NCBI RefSeq assembly: GCF_014648775.1
Contig: NZ_BMRT01000004.1
Coordinates: 434,001 to 498,000 of the forward strand
Source of the DNA: Streptomyces abikoensis
Lineage (GTDB): Bacteria > Actinomycetota > Actinomycetes > Streptomycetales > Streptomycetaceae
Direction of reading: 5' to 3'
DNA: 64,000 nt
Shown: in pieces, positions 46,051 through 55,162 of the stretch
How positions within the stretch are numbered: the first letter of the stretch is position 1
How the letters are laid out: each line of letters opens with the position of its first letter
Translations under genes and position numbers: made by a program
The notes under the pieces: generated by a model
The model's database searches: none
What the model was told of the DNA's origin: nothing
The model's input: the letters and a program-made list of their open reading frames with translations, nothing else

Positions 46051-47421
46051 TCAGGCCTCGGTGCCCTCGGCGGCCTCGACCGTCTCGGTGGCGGCCTCGA
46101 CCTCGTCCTCGTCGTCCTCGAGGTTCACGACCTCGCCGGCGGAGTCCTTGACCGTGGCGGCCTCGACGACCGTCGCGAGGGCCTTGCCGCGGGCGACCTC
46201 ACCGACGAGCATCGGGACCTGGCCCTGCTCGACGACGGCCTGCGCGAACTGGTCGGGGGCCATGCCGGAGGACTGGGCGCGGCGCATCAGGTGCTCGGTG
46301 AGCTCGTCCTGACCGACGGAGACCTTCTCCTTGTTGACGATCTCGTCGAGCACGAACTGGGTCTTGATGCCCTTCTCGGACTGCTCCTTGAGCTCGGCCT
46401 CGAACTCCTCGGCCGTCTTGCCCTGCATCTCGAGGTACTTCTCGAGGGTCATGCCGATCTGGCCGAGCTGGTGGTGCTCGAGGTTGTGCTTGCGGGTGTT
46501 GACCTCGTCCGCGAGCAGCTTCTCGGGCATCGGGACCTCGACGAGCTTCAGCAGCTCGTCCAGGACCTTCTCCTGGGCCTGGGTGGCCTGGTCGAACTTC
46601 TTCATGCGCTCGAGGCGCTTGCGGCTGTCGGCCTTGAGCTCGTCCAGGGTGTCGAACTCGCTCGCCAGCTGGGCGAACTCGTCGTCCAGGGCGGGCAGTT
46701 CACGGGCCTTGACGGCCTTGACGGTGACCGAGATCTCGGCCTCCTTGCCCTCGGCGGAGCCGCCCTTGAGCTCGGAGGTGAAGGTGGCGGAGCCACCGGC
46801 CTCCAGGCCCGTCACGGCGTCGTCGATGCCGTCGAGGAGCTGGCCGGAACCGATGGTGTAGTCGACGTCGGCCGCGACGCCGTCCTCCAGCACCTCGCCG
46901 TCGACCTTGGCCTCCAGGTCGACGGTGACGATGTCGCCCTCGGCGGCGGCGCGCTCGACCGGGGAGGTGGTCGCGAAGCGCTCACGCAGCTGCTCGACGG
47001 ACTTCTCGACGTCCTCGTCGGTGACCTCGACGGCGTCGACGGTGACCTCGATGCCGGAGTAGTCCGGGATCTCGAGGGCCGGGCGGATGTCGACCTCGGC
47101 GGTGAAGGAGAGCAGCTCGCCGTCCTTCAGCTCGGTGATGTCGACATCGGGCTGACCCAGCGGGTTCAGCTCGGCCTCGTTGACGGCCTCCGTGTAGAAC
47201 TTCGGCAGCGCGTCGTTGACGGCCTCCTCCAGCACGGCGCCACGGCCGAAGCGCTGGTCGATGACACGGGCCGGGATCTTGCCCTGGCGGAAGCCCTTCA
47301 CCGTGACCTGCTGGTTGATCTTCTTGTACGCCGCGTCGAGGCTGGGCTTGAGCTCCTCGAAGGGCACCTCGACAGTGAGCCGAACCCGAGTCGGGTTCAG
47401 GGTCTCCACGGCGCTCTTCAC
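46051..47421 (-). CDS. tig: Trigger factor
   Basis: A 456-aa ribosome-bound chaperone and peptidyl-prolyl isomerase. GTG 47421 (VKSAVETLNPTRVRLTVEVP) follows AAGGAGA. The ribosome-binding signature is KGFRQGKIPARVIDQRFG. A middle FKBP-type domain (~160-240, EGDIVTVDLEAKVDGEVLED) and a helical C-domain follow, then an acidic tail (NLEDDEDEVEAATETVEAAE). It is adjacent to clpP1 on the same strand, the common tig-clpP order, though each has its own control region here. Confidence 0.98.
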   Translation of the reverse strand: MKSAVETLNPTRVRLTVEVPFEELKPSLDAAYKKINQQVTVKGFRQGKIPARVIDQRFGRGAVLEEAVNDALPKFYTEAVNEAELNPLGQPDVDITELKDGELLSFTAEVDIRPALEIPDYSGIEVTVDAVEVTDEDVEKSVEQLRERFATTSPVERAAAEGDIVTVDLEAKVDGEVLEDGVAADVDYTIGSGQLLDGIDDAVTGLEAGGSATFTSELKGGSAEGKEAEISVTVKAVKARELPALDDEFAQLASEFDTLDELKADSRKRLERMKKFDQATQAQEKVLDELLKLVEVPMPEKLLADEVNTRKHNLEHHQLGQIGMTLEKYLEMQGKTAEEFEAELKEQSEKGIKTQFVLDEIVNKEKVSVGQDELTEHLMRRAQSSGMAPDQFAQAVVEQGQVPMLVGEVARGKALATVVEAATVKDSAGEVVNLEDDEDEVEAATETVEAAEGTEA

Positions 47422-47566
47422 GGTTCGGTCTCCTTGGGGCTGACTTCTGGGATTCTGCCGATCGGCGGATGTTGCTGATCGGCGGACCGCGCCCGGTTCA
47501 GAGACACACAGACGCGCAGCTTGCATAGTAACCGCACGCACGAGGGGCCCCACAATGTGATCTTGC

Positions 47567-47643
47567 TGGTCGGGGTGGCCGGATTCGAACCGACGACCTT
47601 CCGCTCCCAAAGCGGACGCGCTACCAAGCTGCGCCACACCCCG
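47567..47643 (-). tRNA. tRNA-Pro (anticodon TGG)
   Basis: Minus-strand cloverleaf: acceptor CGGGGTG/CACCCCG, D-arm with GCGCAGCTTGGTAGCGC, anticodon arm TCCGC-TTTGGGA-GCGGA giving TGG, and T-arm GGTTCGAATCC. Discriminator A and an encoded CCA (47567-47569). It reads proline CCA codons. Confidence 0.95.
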
Positions 47644-47829
47644 TCGGTGCGACACGTAGGGTACATGCCCTCAGGGGTGCCGGACGCCGCTTTTTCGCAG
47701 GGCAGGACGGGGACGACGGTGCACGAGGGGGCGCGTGGGGGGCGCATCCGGGGGCGGCGTGCGGCGGACCGCCCCGACCCGCTACGATGCACACCGTGCC
47801 GCACCGCCATCGGGGTGCGTTCGGCGCAC

Positions 47830-47903
47830 GCGGGCGTAGCTCAATGGTAGAGCCCCAGTCTTCCAAACTGGCTACGCGGGTTCGATTCCCGTCGCCCGCT
47901 CCA
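47830..47903 (+). tRNA. tRNA-Gly (anticodon TCC)
   Basis: Plus-strand cloverleaf: acceptor GCGGGCG/CGCCCGC, D-arm GCTCAATGGTAGAGC, anticodon loop CTTCCAA with TCC, T-arm GGGTTCGATTCCC, discriminator T and encoded CCA (47901-47903). The 186-base spacer to the tRNA-Pro gene has no gene and carries both promoters. Confidence 0.96.
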
Positions 47904-47977
47904 CATGACGCCTCCGGCCCCCCGCCGGAGGCGTTCTTGCTTTCCGCCCGGGCGTTCCCCAGGGCGTCGCGCCCGCC

Positions 47978-48172
47978 TCAGAACTTGATGCCGTTTATCG
48001 TCTGGGCGAGCGAGCTGAGGAAACGATTGATCGACGGTGCCATGCCCGTGGAGGCGAGGAAGAAGCCGAAGAGGATCGCCACGATCGCCGGCCCCGCCTT
48101 GATGTTCTTACTGCGGATCATCACCACCAGGATGATCGCCAAAAGCAGCACCACGGACAGTGAAATGGCCAC
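47978..48172 (-). CDS. Small two-TM membrane protein (64 aa)
   Basis: GTG 48172 has AAGGTG 11-16 bases before it. Two hydrophobic segments, about 4-19 (SLSVVLLLAIILVVMI) and 26-43 (AGPAIVAILFGFFLAS), flank RSKNIK. The polar C-end is SINRFLSSLAQTINGIKF. It lies last on the minus strand after the ESX-like genes, beyond a 214-base gap (48173-48386) with no other gene. It may belong to that locus or simply mark its border. Function not recognised. Confidence 0.7.
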   Translation of the reverse strand: MAISLSVVLLLAIILVVMIRSKNIKAGPAIVAILFGFFLASTGMAPSINRFLSSLAQTINGIKF

Positions 48173-48386
48173 AACTGATCACACCTTCGGTCGGAAGCAC
48201 CTGGCCGGGCCCGGGAGCCAATGCCGTCCCGCACACCCCCCACCCGACCATCGTGCCACCAACTCGCCTCCGGTTGCGATGCCGTGACGATTCATCGGGG
48301 TATTACCAGGGGTTCTCAGGGAGAGGGGTGAAAACGGAACCATGCATTCGGAGCAATAGTGTGATCAGTGCCGGGAGTGCGCCGCG

Positions 48387-49823
48387 TCACGCGCCCCGCA
48401 GATGGCGGATGAGCGTCTCCAACGCCCCCCAGCCCTCGTCCGACTCACCGTCCCCCAGCGCGTAGAAGAAGCCCGGCCCGGACTCCGGCCCCAGCCGCAG
48501 CGGGGCCTCCGGCAGGGGCGTGCGGGCCGCGCGGTCGTGGCCGGCCTCCCGCACCCCCTCCGCGCCCAGGGCGAACGCGTACGGCACCGGGAGCCGCTCG
48601 AAGCGGGGCGGGGCGGTCAGGTCCCGGCGCGCCTCGCGCAGCTGGCACACCATGGTCTTCAGCCCGTACCCGGTCACCAGCTCGCCGGCCAGCGCGGGCA
48701 GCGCGTCCAGCGGCGGCCGCTCGCCGGGGCCGTAGCCGAGGGTGAGGGTGATGTCCTCCTCCACACCGTCCGGCGTGCGCTCCACGCGCAGCGTGGCGAG
48801 GGCCGGGCGGTCGGGGGTGCCGACGGCCATCGTCCAGGTGGGCTCGGGGGCGCGCCGGTGGGCCAGGTCCGTCAGCTGGCGGCGGGACCAGGCGAGGCCC
48901 GCGGGTTCCGCCGTGCCCCAGCCGGCCGGCGGGCCGCCCGTCAGCGCCCGCCAGGCGGCCTCCAGCGCGCCGCCGAGGACGAGGTCCGCCTCGGGCCGGT
49001 GGTGGGTGCGGAAGGAGACGACGAGCTGGCGCTCCTCGGTGCGGGCGGTGTCGGCGGTGCGCGCGGTCTCCGCGAAGGCGTCCGCCACCGGCGTCTCGCC
49101 GTCCTCGCCCCGGTCCGGTACGAAGGCGCCGTCCTGCCAGCGCAGCACCGCGCCGGTCAGGCCGTCGTAGTAGCCGCAGCGCTCGTCCTGCACCACCCAG
49201 CGCGACGGGGTGGACTGGAGGAGCTGGCGGGTGGCGAGGGAGAGGCGGCAGTGCGGCGGCGTCACGATCTGCAGGGCCCGGTCGCTCTCCACGGTGGCGC
49301 GGAGCACTTCCGAGAGCCAGCTCGTCATGGGGACGACGGGCCGGTCCTGGAGGACGATCGCGGCCTGGTCGGTGAGCATGTCGACGGCCGGCTGGGCGGC
49401 GGCCGGCACGGGGACGGCCGTGATGCCCGACACGTCGACGGGGCGGGCGGCCCCGGTGGTGCCGGGGGCGTCCGGCGGCCAGACCCGGCCGCCCAGCAGC
49501 ATCGTCAGCCGGGCCGCGAAGGCGCCCGCGAGGCGCTCGGCCTCGGGGACGCCGGTGGTGGCCCGGGCCTCGATCCACCAGGCGGGGCCTTCCCCTGCGG
49601 GCGCGGCGCCGGGGCCGAGCAGCCGGTCGGCCTCCCCGGGCACCTGGAGCATCAGGGGCGCCTCGATCGAGACCAGCGGCCGTCCCTCGGCGTCGCACAG
49701 CTGGATGACGGCGCCCTCGCCGGTGGTCTCGACCCGCAGGTCGGGGCCGCCGGCGAGGAGGCCCGCCAGGACGCTCGTCGCGTCCGGCATGCGCTCGGTG
49801 AGCGCGATCACGTCCTTGGTCAT
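48387..49823 (-). CDS. Uncharacterised protein of the ESX-like locus (resembles DUF6177)
   Basis: A 478-aa soluble protein. ATG 49823 overlaps the eccC stop by ATGA, so it is translationally coupled to EccC. There are no TM helix, signal peptide or nucleotide motif. Recognisable stretches are MTKDVIALTERMPDATSVLA, VPMTSWLSEVLRATVESDRA and GYGLKTMVCQLREARRDLTA. Proteins of this size and content accompany type VII secretion genes in Streptomyces, and I recall them as DUF6177, but I cannot check. A chaperone role like EspG is possible; no sequence proof. Confidence 0.7.
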   Translation of the reverse strand: MTKDVIALTERMPDATSVLAGLLAGGPDLRVETTGEGAVIQLCDAEGRPLVSIEAPLMLQVPGEADRLLGPGAAPAGEGPAWWIEARATTGVPEAERLAGAFAARLTMLLGGRVWPPDAPGTTGAARPVDVSGITAVPVPAAAQPAVDMLTDQAAIVLQDRPVVPMTSWLSEVLRATVESDRALQIVTPPHCRLSLATRQLLQSTPSRWVVQDERCGYYDGLTGAVLRWQDGAFVPDRGEDGETPVADAFAETARTADTARTEERQLVVSFRTHHRPEADLVLGGALEAAWRALTGGPPAGWGTAEPAGLAWSRRQLTDLAHRRAPEPTWTMAVGTPDRPALATLRVERTPDGVEEDITLTLGYGPGERPPLDALPALAGELVTGYGLKTMVCQLREARRDLTAPPRFERLPVPYAFALGAEGVREAGHDRAARTPLPEAPLRLGPESGPGFFYALGDGESDEGWGALETLIRHLRGA

Positions 49824-52800
49824 GCGGTGTTCCCCGTGTCTCCCGTGGTGACTGTGCTGCCGGTGGGTTCGGCGTCCTCCGCCGCCAGCGCCGTCTGGAT
49901 CAGCCGCGTCGCCTCGCCCCGGCGGACGAGCGTGCCGCGGCCGGGCGGCTGCGCCCCGGCGTAGACGCCGGGGAAGAGCTGGCCCTCCTGCCGGTCGCCG
50001 GCCATGACGACGGCCGTGGTGCCGCTCTCGCGCAGGGTCATCAGGAACGGCTCGTAGAGCGCCCGCGAGGCGCCCGCCACCCGGCGGGTGACGACGAAGT
50101 GGAGGCCGATGTCCTGGGCGGAGGGGATGAACGGCAGGAAGGGCGCGAGCGGTTGCTGGCCCGCGGTGGTGAGGATGTCGTAGTCGTCGATGAGGATGAC
50201 GATGCGCGGGCCGGAGTACCAGGTGCCGGACGCCAGGGCGTCCTGGGCGGCGAGGTCGTCGGGCATGCGCTTCTCGAGCTCGGTGGCGATGCCGGTGGCC
50301 AGGGCGCCGCAGAGCCGGGAGTTGTGCGCGTAGCCGCCGCGGTACTCCTCGGGGATCAGCTTGCGCAGGCCCCGGCGGGGGTCGAAGACCGCGAAGACGA
50401 TCTCCTCGTCGGAGTAGCGCTCCATGAGCCCCTGGGCGACCAGGCGCAGCATGTTGGTCTTCCCGCACTCGCTGTCGCCGAGGATCATCAGGTGCTGGTC
50501 GCGCCTGAACAGGTCGAGCAGGACGGGCGCGAGCGCCGTCTGGTCGAGGCCGATCGGCACGCGGTTGGGCTCGGCGGCCACGGACGGCAGCGAGGGCGCC
50601 GGGATGCGGGCGGGCAGGACGCGCACCCGCTGGGCGCCGTCGCCGGACCAGGACGAGCGGATGACCATGGCGGCCTGTTCGACGGCCGGGCCCAGCTCGG
50701 CGGTGCTGGCGAGCGAGTCGACGCGGGGCAGCGCGGTCTGGGCGAAGAGCTTGCCGTCGGTCAGGACGCGGCCCTTCTCGTCCGGGCCGAGGGTCTCCGC
50801 GAGCTTGCGGTCGATGCTGGAGTCGCCGGGGTCGTTCAGGCGGAGCTCGACGCGGGTGCCGAACATCGACTGGGTGGCGATGCGGCAGTCGTTCCAGCGG
50901 TGCATGGCGGCGACGACGTGGATGCCGTAGCCGCCGCCGCGCTTGAGGAGGTCGTTGACGGCGTCCTCGATCTCCTCGAAGTCGTCGCGCAGGGCGCCGA
51001 AGCCGTCGATGAGCAGCACGATCTCGGTGGAGGACAGCTCGGGCAGCCGGCCCTCGGCGCGCAGTTCGCGCAGCCGCTCGACGGAGTCGATGCCGTGCTC
51101 GCGGAAGAGCTCCTCGCGGGCGGCAAGCATGCCGCGCACCTCTTCCACGGTGCGGCTGACGCGTTCGCGGTCGGCGCGGCCGGCGATGCCGCCGACGTGG
51201 GGCAGCCCGGAGAGCGCGGCGAGGCCGCCGCCGACCAGGTCGAGCCCGTAGACGCCGGCCTCGCGCGGGGTGTGGGTCATCGCCAGGGACAGGGCGAGGG
51301 TGCGCAGCAGGGTCGTCTTGCCGGACTGGGGGCCGCCGATGACGGCGGCGTGGCCGCCGGCGACGGTGAGGTCGAGGATCCACTGGCCCTGCCACTGCTT
51401 GGCCGGGTCGTCGAGGAGGCCGAGCGGCACCCGCATGGGGCCGGGGCGGACGGCCAGTTGCATGCCGCGCGTGCCGGCCTGGAGGGGGCCGGCCGAGGTG
51501 TCCAGGGCGATGGCCCGGGGCAGCGGGGGCAGCCAGATGGCACGGGTGGGGACGGCGGCGTCGCGGAGCTGGTCGACGACGACGGACATGGTGGTGGGGC
51601 CGGGGTTGCGGTGGCGCATGGCGGGCTGTTCGCCGTCGCCCGGGGCGTCCTCGGGCTCGCCGAGGGTGTTGAAGTCCGGGTAGGGGAAGACGGCGGGGCC
51701 GTCGTCCTCGGTGTCGCGCGTCACGGGGCCGCGATAGGGGCCGGAGACGAAGCTGGCCTTGAACCGCTCGTAGGCGCTGGTGTCGACCTTCAGGTAGCCG
51801 AAGCCGGGGATGGGCGGCAGGTGGAAGGCGTCGGTGGTGTCGAGGACGGTGCGGGACTCGTCGGCGGAGAAGGTGCGCAGGCCGAGCCGGTAGGAGAGGT
51901 AGGTGTCCAGGCCCTTGAGCTTGCCGCCCTCGATGCGCTGGCTGGAGAGCAGCAGGTGGACGCCGATGGAGCGGCCGATGCGGCCGATGGACAGGAACAG
52001 GTCGATGAAGTCCGGCTTGGCCGTGAGGAGTTCGCCGAACTCGTCGATGACGACGAACAGGTGGGGCAGCGGGTCGAGGTCGGGGCGGGTCTCGCGCAGG
52101 GCCGCGTAGTGGCCGATGTCGGCGACGTTCCCGGCGTCCTTGAGGACCTGCTGGCGGCGCTGGACCTCGCCGGCGAGGGAGGAGTGGACGCGCTCGACGA
52201 GACCGGCCTGGTTCTCCAGGTTGGTGATGACGCCGGCGACGTGCGGCAGGTCGGCGAAGGGCGCGAAGGTGGCGCCGCCCTTGTAGTCGACGAGGACCAT
52301 GGCCAGGTCCTCCGGCGGGTGGCTGGCCACCAGCGCGAGGACGAGGGTGCGCAGGAGTTCGCTCTTGCCGGAGCCGGTGGCGCCGACGCACAGGCCGTGC
52401 GGGCCCATGCCGAGCTCGGAGGACTCCTTGAGGTCGAGCAGGACGGGCTCGCGGGAGTCGCTGACGCCGATGGGCACGCGCAGGAAGGCGCGTTCGCCGC
52501 GCGGCTGCCACAGCGACTTGACGTCCAGGGCGGCCGGGTCGTCGATGCCGAGCAGCTCGGCGAAGTCGACGGGGCCGGACAGGGGCGCGTCCACGAGGGA
52601 TTCGGCGGACAGCCGCAGGGGGGCGAGGAGACGGGCGATGCCCTCCACTCCGGCGGCGGTCGCGTTGTCGGCGGTGCCCTCGGAGACGACGGGTTCGGCG
52701 GGGCGCAGGTCCTCGATGTGGACCCGGTCGCCGTCGACGGTGATGCGCAGGGACACCTGGCCGGGCTCCTGGACGCGCTCGGCGACCAGGTGGAGGACGG

Positions 52801-53848
52801 TGACGCCCATGTCGGTGAGGCCCACGGCCTCGTCGGGGCGCGGCAGTTCGCGCGCGTCCTGGCCGTACTCGTCGCTGACGACGAGGAGGCGGCTCGCCAT
52901 CTCCAGGGCGTCCCGGCCGGAGAGGCCGCGCCGCACCTCGGCGGCGTAGGAGGCGCGGGCGCGCAGGTCGGCGCCCATCAGCCGGGCGAGCTGCCCGAGC
53001 GCGGGGGCGATGCGGCGGGCGGCGACGGGCCCGTCGTGCTCCTCGGTGTCGAGGGTGTGGGGCAGCCACTTGAACCAGCCCCAGTCGGCCATCCGCTCGC
53101 CCGGGCAGGCGAGCGCGAAGGCCACGTCGTCGGGGGCGTGGGTGACGGCGGCCTGGGCGAGCAGGGCGCGGACGACGCGCAGGACGCCCTCGCGGTCGCC
53201 GACGACGCTGACGTCGCCGACGCGGTCGAGGAGGACGGTCAGGGGCAGGTCGGCCGCGGTGGAGAAACGGTTCTTGAGCGCGCCCGCCTCGTTGAGCATG
53301 AAGCGGTCCGGCGGGGTGAGGACGCTGCCGCCCTGCTGGCCGACCTTCAGGGGCCGTGCGGGCATCCGTCCGGTGCCGACGCGCACCTTGAGGAAGTCGC
53401 TGTCGAGGCGGCGGCGCTCCCACAGCCGGGCCGGGTCGCGCACGATGTCGTAGAGCGCCTCGGGCGGCGGGTCGAGGACGCGGGCGGTCTCGCGGCGCTC
53501 GCGCTCCTCGGCGCCCAGCTCCTCGCGGAGCTCCTCCAGGTATTCGAGGTAGCGCTCGCGCTGCTGGCGGCGGGTGCGCTGGGCCTTGCCGCGCTGCGAC
53601 AGCAGCATGCCCACCGAGCCGAACACGGTGATGACGAGCACGATCGCGCCGAGTCCGGCGAACTGGCTGTTGCGCACGACCGTCATCATCACGACGGAGC
53701 TCATCACGCCCGCGATGGGCATGAGGGTGTGGAGGGCGCCGCCGGTCTTGCCCTCGGGCAGGTTGGGCGGCGGCTCGATGGTCCGCTCCTCCGGCGCCGG
53801 CAACGGCCGGGTGGTGCGGGCGGGGCGGTGGACTATTCGCGTGGTCAT
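49820..53848 (-). CDS. eccC: Type VII secretion ATPase EccC (three FtsK/SpoIIIE domains)
   Basis: A 1342-aa membrane ATPase, a fused EccCa-EccCb. Two TM helices (about 42-58 and 64-84) are followed by three ATPase domains. The P-loops are GATGSGKS (K495), GGPQSGKTT (K844) and GDSECGKTN (K1130). Walker B-like strands are MVLVDYKGGA, EIVLLIDGFGAL and RIVILIDDYDIL. All three domains look intact. By family it recognises C-terminal signals of Esx substrates and drives export. The start is embedded in a tandem repeat that couples it to the upstream gene. Confidence 0.96.
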   Translation of the reverse strand: MTTRIVHRPARTTRPLPAPEERTIEPPPNLPEGKTGGALHTLMPIAGVMSSVVMMTVVRNSQFAGLGAIVLVITVFGSVGMLLSQRGKAQRTRRQQRERYLEYLEELREELGAEERERRETARVLDPPPEALYDIVRDPARLWERRRLDSDFLKVRVGTGRMPARPLKVGQQGGSVLTPPDRFMLNEAGALKNRFSTAADLPLTVLLDRVGDVSVVGDREGVLRVVRALLAQAAVTHAPDDVAFALACPGERMADWGWFKWLPHTLDTEEHDGPVAARRIAPALGQLARLMGADLRARASYAAEVRRGLSGRDALEMASRLLVVSDEYGQDARELPRPDEAVGLTDMGVTVLHLVAERVQEPGQVSLRITVDGDRVHIEDLRPAEPVVSEGTADNATAAGVEGIARLLAPLRLSAESLVDAPLSGPVDFAELLGIDDPAALDVKSLWQPRGERAFLRVPIGVSDSREPVLLDLKESSELGMGPHGLCVGATGSGKSELLRTLVLALVASHPPEDLAMVLVDYKGGATFAPFADLPHVAGVITNLENQAGLVERVHSSLAGEVQRRQQVLKDAGNVADIGHYAALRETRPDLDPLPHLFVVIDEFGELLTAKPDFIDLFLSIGRIGRSIGVHLLLSSQRIEGGKLKGLDTYLSYRLGLRTFSADESRTVLDTTDAFHLPPIPGFGYLKVDTSAYERFKASFVSGPYRGPVTRDTEDDGPAVFPYPDFNTLGEPEDAPGDGEQPAMRHRNPGPTTMSVVVDQLRDAAVPTRAIWLPPLPRAIALDTSAGPLQAGTRGMQLAVRPGPMRVPLGLLDDPAKQWQGQWILDLTVAGGHAAVIGGPQSGKTTLLRTLALSLAMTHTPREAGVYGLDLVGGGLAALSGLPHVGGIAGRADRERVSRTVEEVRGMLAAREELFREHGIDSVERLRELRAEGRLPELSSTEIVLLIDGFGALRDDFEEIEDAVNDLLKRGGGYGIHVVAAMHRWNDCRIATQSMFGTRVELRLNDPGDSSIDRKLAETLGPDEKGRVLTDGKLFAQTALPRVDSLASTAELGPAVEQAAMVIRSSWSGDGAQRVRVLPARIPAPSLPSVAAEPNRVPIGLDQTALAPVLLDLFRRDQHLMILGDSECGKTNMLRLVAQGLMERYSDEEIVFAVFDPRRGLRKLIPEEYRGGYAHNSRLCGALATGIATELEKRMPDDLAAQDALASGTWYSGPRIVILIDDYDILTTAGQQPLAPFLPFIPSAQDIGLHFVVTRRVAGASRALYEPFLMTLRESGTTAVVMAGDRQEGQLFPGVYAGAQPPGRGTLVRRGEATRLIQTALAAEDAEPTGSTVTTGDTGNTA

Positions 53849-54020
53849 CGGGAGGTTCGCCTGCTCATCGGGAGGTTCGCCGGCATCGGGACGTTCGACG
53901 GCATCGGGAGGTTCGCCGGCTCAACGGGAGGTCGGCCGGCATCGGGTCGTTCGACGGCTCATCGGGGCGTTCGCCGGCATCGGGACGTTCGACGACTCAT
54001 CGGGGCGTTCGCCGGCTCAT
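53845..54020 (-). repeat. Nine 18/20-bp tandem repeats forming a stop-start codon relay
   Basis: From 53845 to 54016, nine degenerate units alternate 20 and 18 bases (plus-strand consensus (TC)ATCGGGACGTTCGCCGGC). On the minus strand every 20-base unit begins ATGA or TTGA. This makes four mini-frames, 54000-53959 (13 aa), 53962-53921 (13 aa), 53924-53865 (19 aa, TTG start) and 53868-53845 (7 aa). Each stop overlaps the next start, beginning at the stop of the MinD-like gene and ending at the ATG of eccC. The peptides are variants of MSRRTSR with CRRTSR repeats. The last seven codons of the MinD-like gene are themselves a unit. Confidence 0.85.
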
Positions 54021-55130
54021 GGCTCGGGTGAGGACGTCGGCGGCGAGCTCGGTGACGGCCTCGCGGGTCACCTGCCCGAGCAGATCGGTGCGGATCGGGC
54101 CGCCGGCGGCGAGGTGCCGGTCGTAGGGGAGCATCAGGACCTTCACGCCGTCGAGCTGGAGGTGCTCGCTCGCCGCGGTCACGTCGAGCGTCATGTGGGG
54201 GGACGACGCGGCGACGACCACCACGGTTCCCGTCAGCATCCTCGGCCGCCCCAGCGACGCCATCCAGTCCAGCACCGCGCGGGTGCTGGTGACGCCCTCC
54301 ACGGTGGCCGGGGTGACGAGCACCCGCGCCTGGGCGGCCGCCAGGGCGGTGCGCGACAGCTCGCTCGGCAGGGTGTCGCAGTCGACGACGGTGATGCCGA
54401 AGTAGCGGCGCAGCGCGACCATCACCGTGCGGTAGTCGGGCAGGTCCAGCCGGCTGCCGACGCGGCCCTGGCTGCCGGGCAGCAGCCAGCCCCGGTCGGG
54501 AAGCTGGACGAGGTAGCCGACGACGTCGGTGAGCTGCATCGAGGGGTCGATGATCTGGGCGAGGTCGCTGGTCGTCCAGCGCACCTTGGTGACGCCCAGC
54601 CGGGCCGGGAGCGTGCCCAGCGCGGAGTCGGCCTCCAGCATCAGGACGGGGTCCTGGCGGTAGTGGGCGTAGGTGCGGCCCAGCAGCGCGGAGACGGTCG
54701 TCTTGCCCGCGCCGCCGCGGATGCTGGTGACGACGATCTGCCGGCCGGTGGTGAGGGGTTGCTGGAGCGCCTGGGCGACGCGCGTGGCCTCCTCGACCTC
54801 GCGGGTGGCCGAGGAGCCCACCAGGCGCCGCAGCGAGCGCGAGGTCCGCTTGGCGGCGGAGTCGCCGCTCAGCGGCTTGCCCTTGACCAGCTCCTCGGGG
54901 AGCGGGATCTCCATGGTGACGGGGGTGGGCAGGGGACGGGGGGCGGGCGCGGGCACCGCCGCCGGGGCGGCGGCGGGCCGGGCGTCCTCGACGGGGGCGG
55001 GCGGCCCGGGGACCTGTGGGTCCTCGGTGCCGCCTTCCGCCGTCCGCGGCCCGTCGGCGAGCTCGTTCAGCTCGTTCGTCAGGTTCCGCAGGTTGCGCAG
55101 GACGTCGCCCTGCCAGTCGTCCTGGGACAT
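53997..55130 (-). CDS. MinD/ParA-like ATPase of the ESX-like locus
   Basis: A 377-aa protein. ATG 55130 (MSQDDWQGDVLRNLRNLTNE) follows GGAGAGAG. Residues ~30-100 are Pro/Ala-rich linker. The ATPase domain begins with TSIRGGAGKTTVSAL (139-145); the signature Lys of deviant Walker A is Arg138 here. Then LMLEADSALG, VVDCDTL and VVVVAASSPHM. It resembles EspI of mycobacterial ESX loci, a MinD-like protein with a Pro-rich N-part. It probably energises or regulates the EccC channel. The C-terminal MSRRTPR lies within the tandem repeat. Confidence 0.88.
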   Translation of the reverse strand: MSQDDWQGDVLRNLRNLTNELNELADGPRTAEGGTEDPQVPGPPAPVEDARPAAAPAAVPAPAPRPLPTPVTMEIPLPEELVKGKPLSGDSAAKRTSRSLRRLVGSSATREVEEATRVAQALQQPLTTGRQIVVTSIRGGAGKTTVSALLGRTYAHYRQDPVLMLEADSALGTLPARLGVTKVRWTTSDLAQIIDPSMQLTDVVGYLVQLPDRGWLLPGSQGRVGSRLDLPDYRTVMVALRRYFGITVVDCDTLPSELSRTALAAAQARVLVTPATVEGVTSTRAVLDWMASLGRPRMLTGTVVVVAASSPHMTLDVTAASEHLQLDGVKVLMLPYDRHLAAGGPIRTDLLGQVTREAVTELAADVLTRAMSRRTPR

Positions 55131-55162
55131 GCCTCTCTCCTGGAACTCAGAACTGGTGGGGC

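Noticed and set aside
47830..47903. Attachment site of an integrated element at the tRNA-Gly 3' end
   Set aside because: No second copy of the tRNA 3' end and no integrase were seen in the window.
53845..54020. CRISPR or iteron-type replication origin
   Set aside because: Units are contiguous, 18/20 bp, and fit the reading frames of the flanking genes; no DnaA boxes or AT-rich region.
50099..54031. A 1310-codon plus-strand frame opposite eccC
   Set aside because: Antisense shadow of a recognised ATPase gene; composition is Val/Gly/Asp-rich with no motif.
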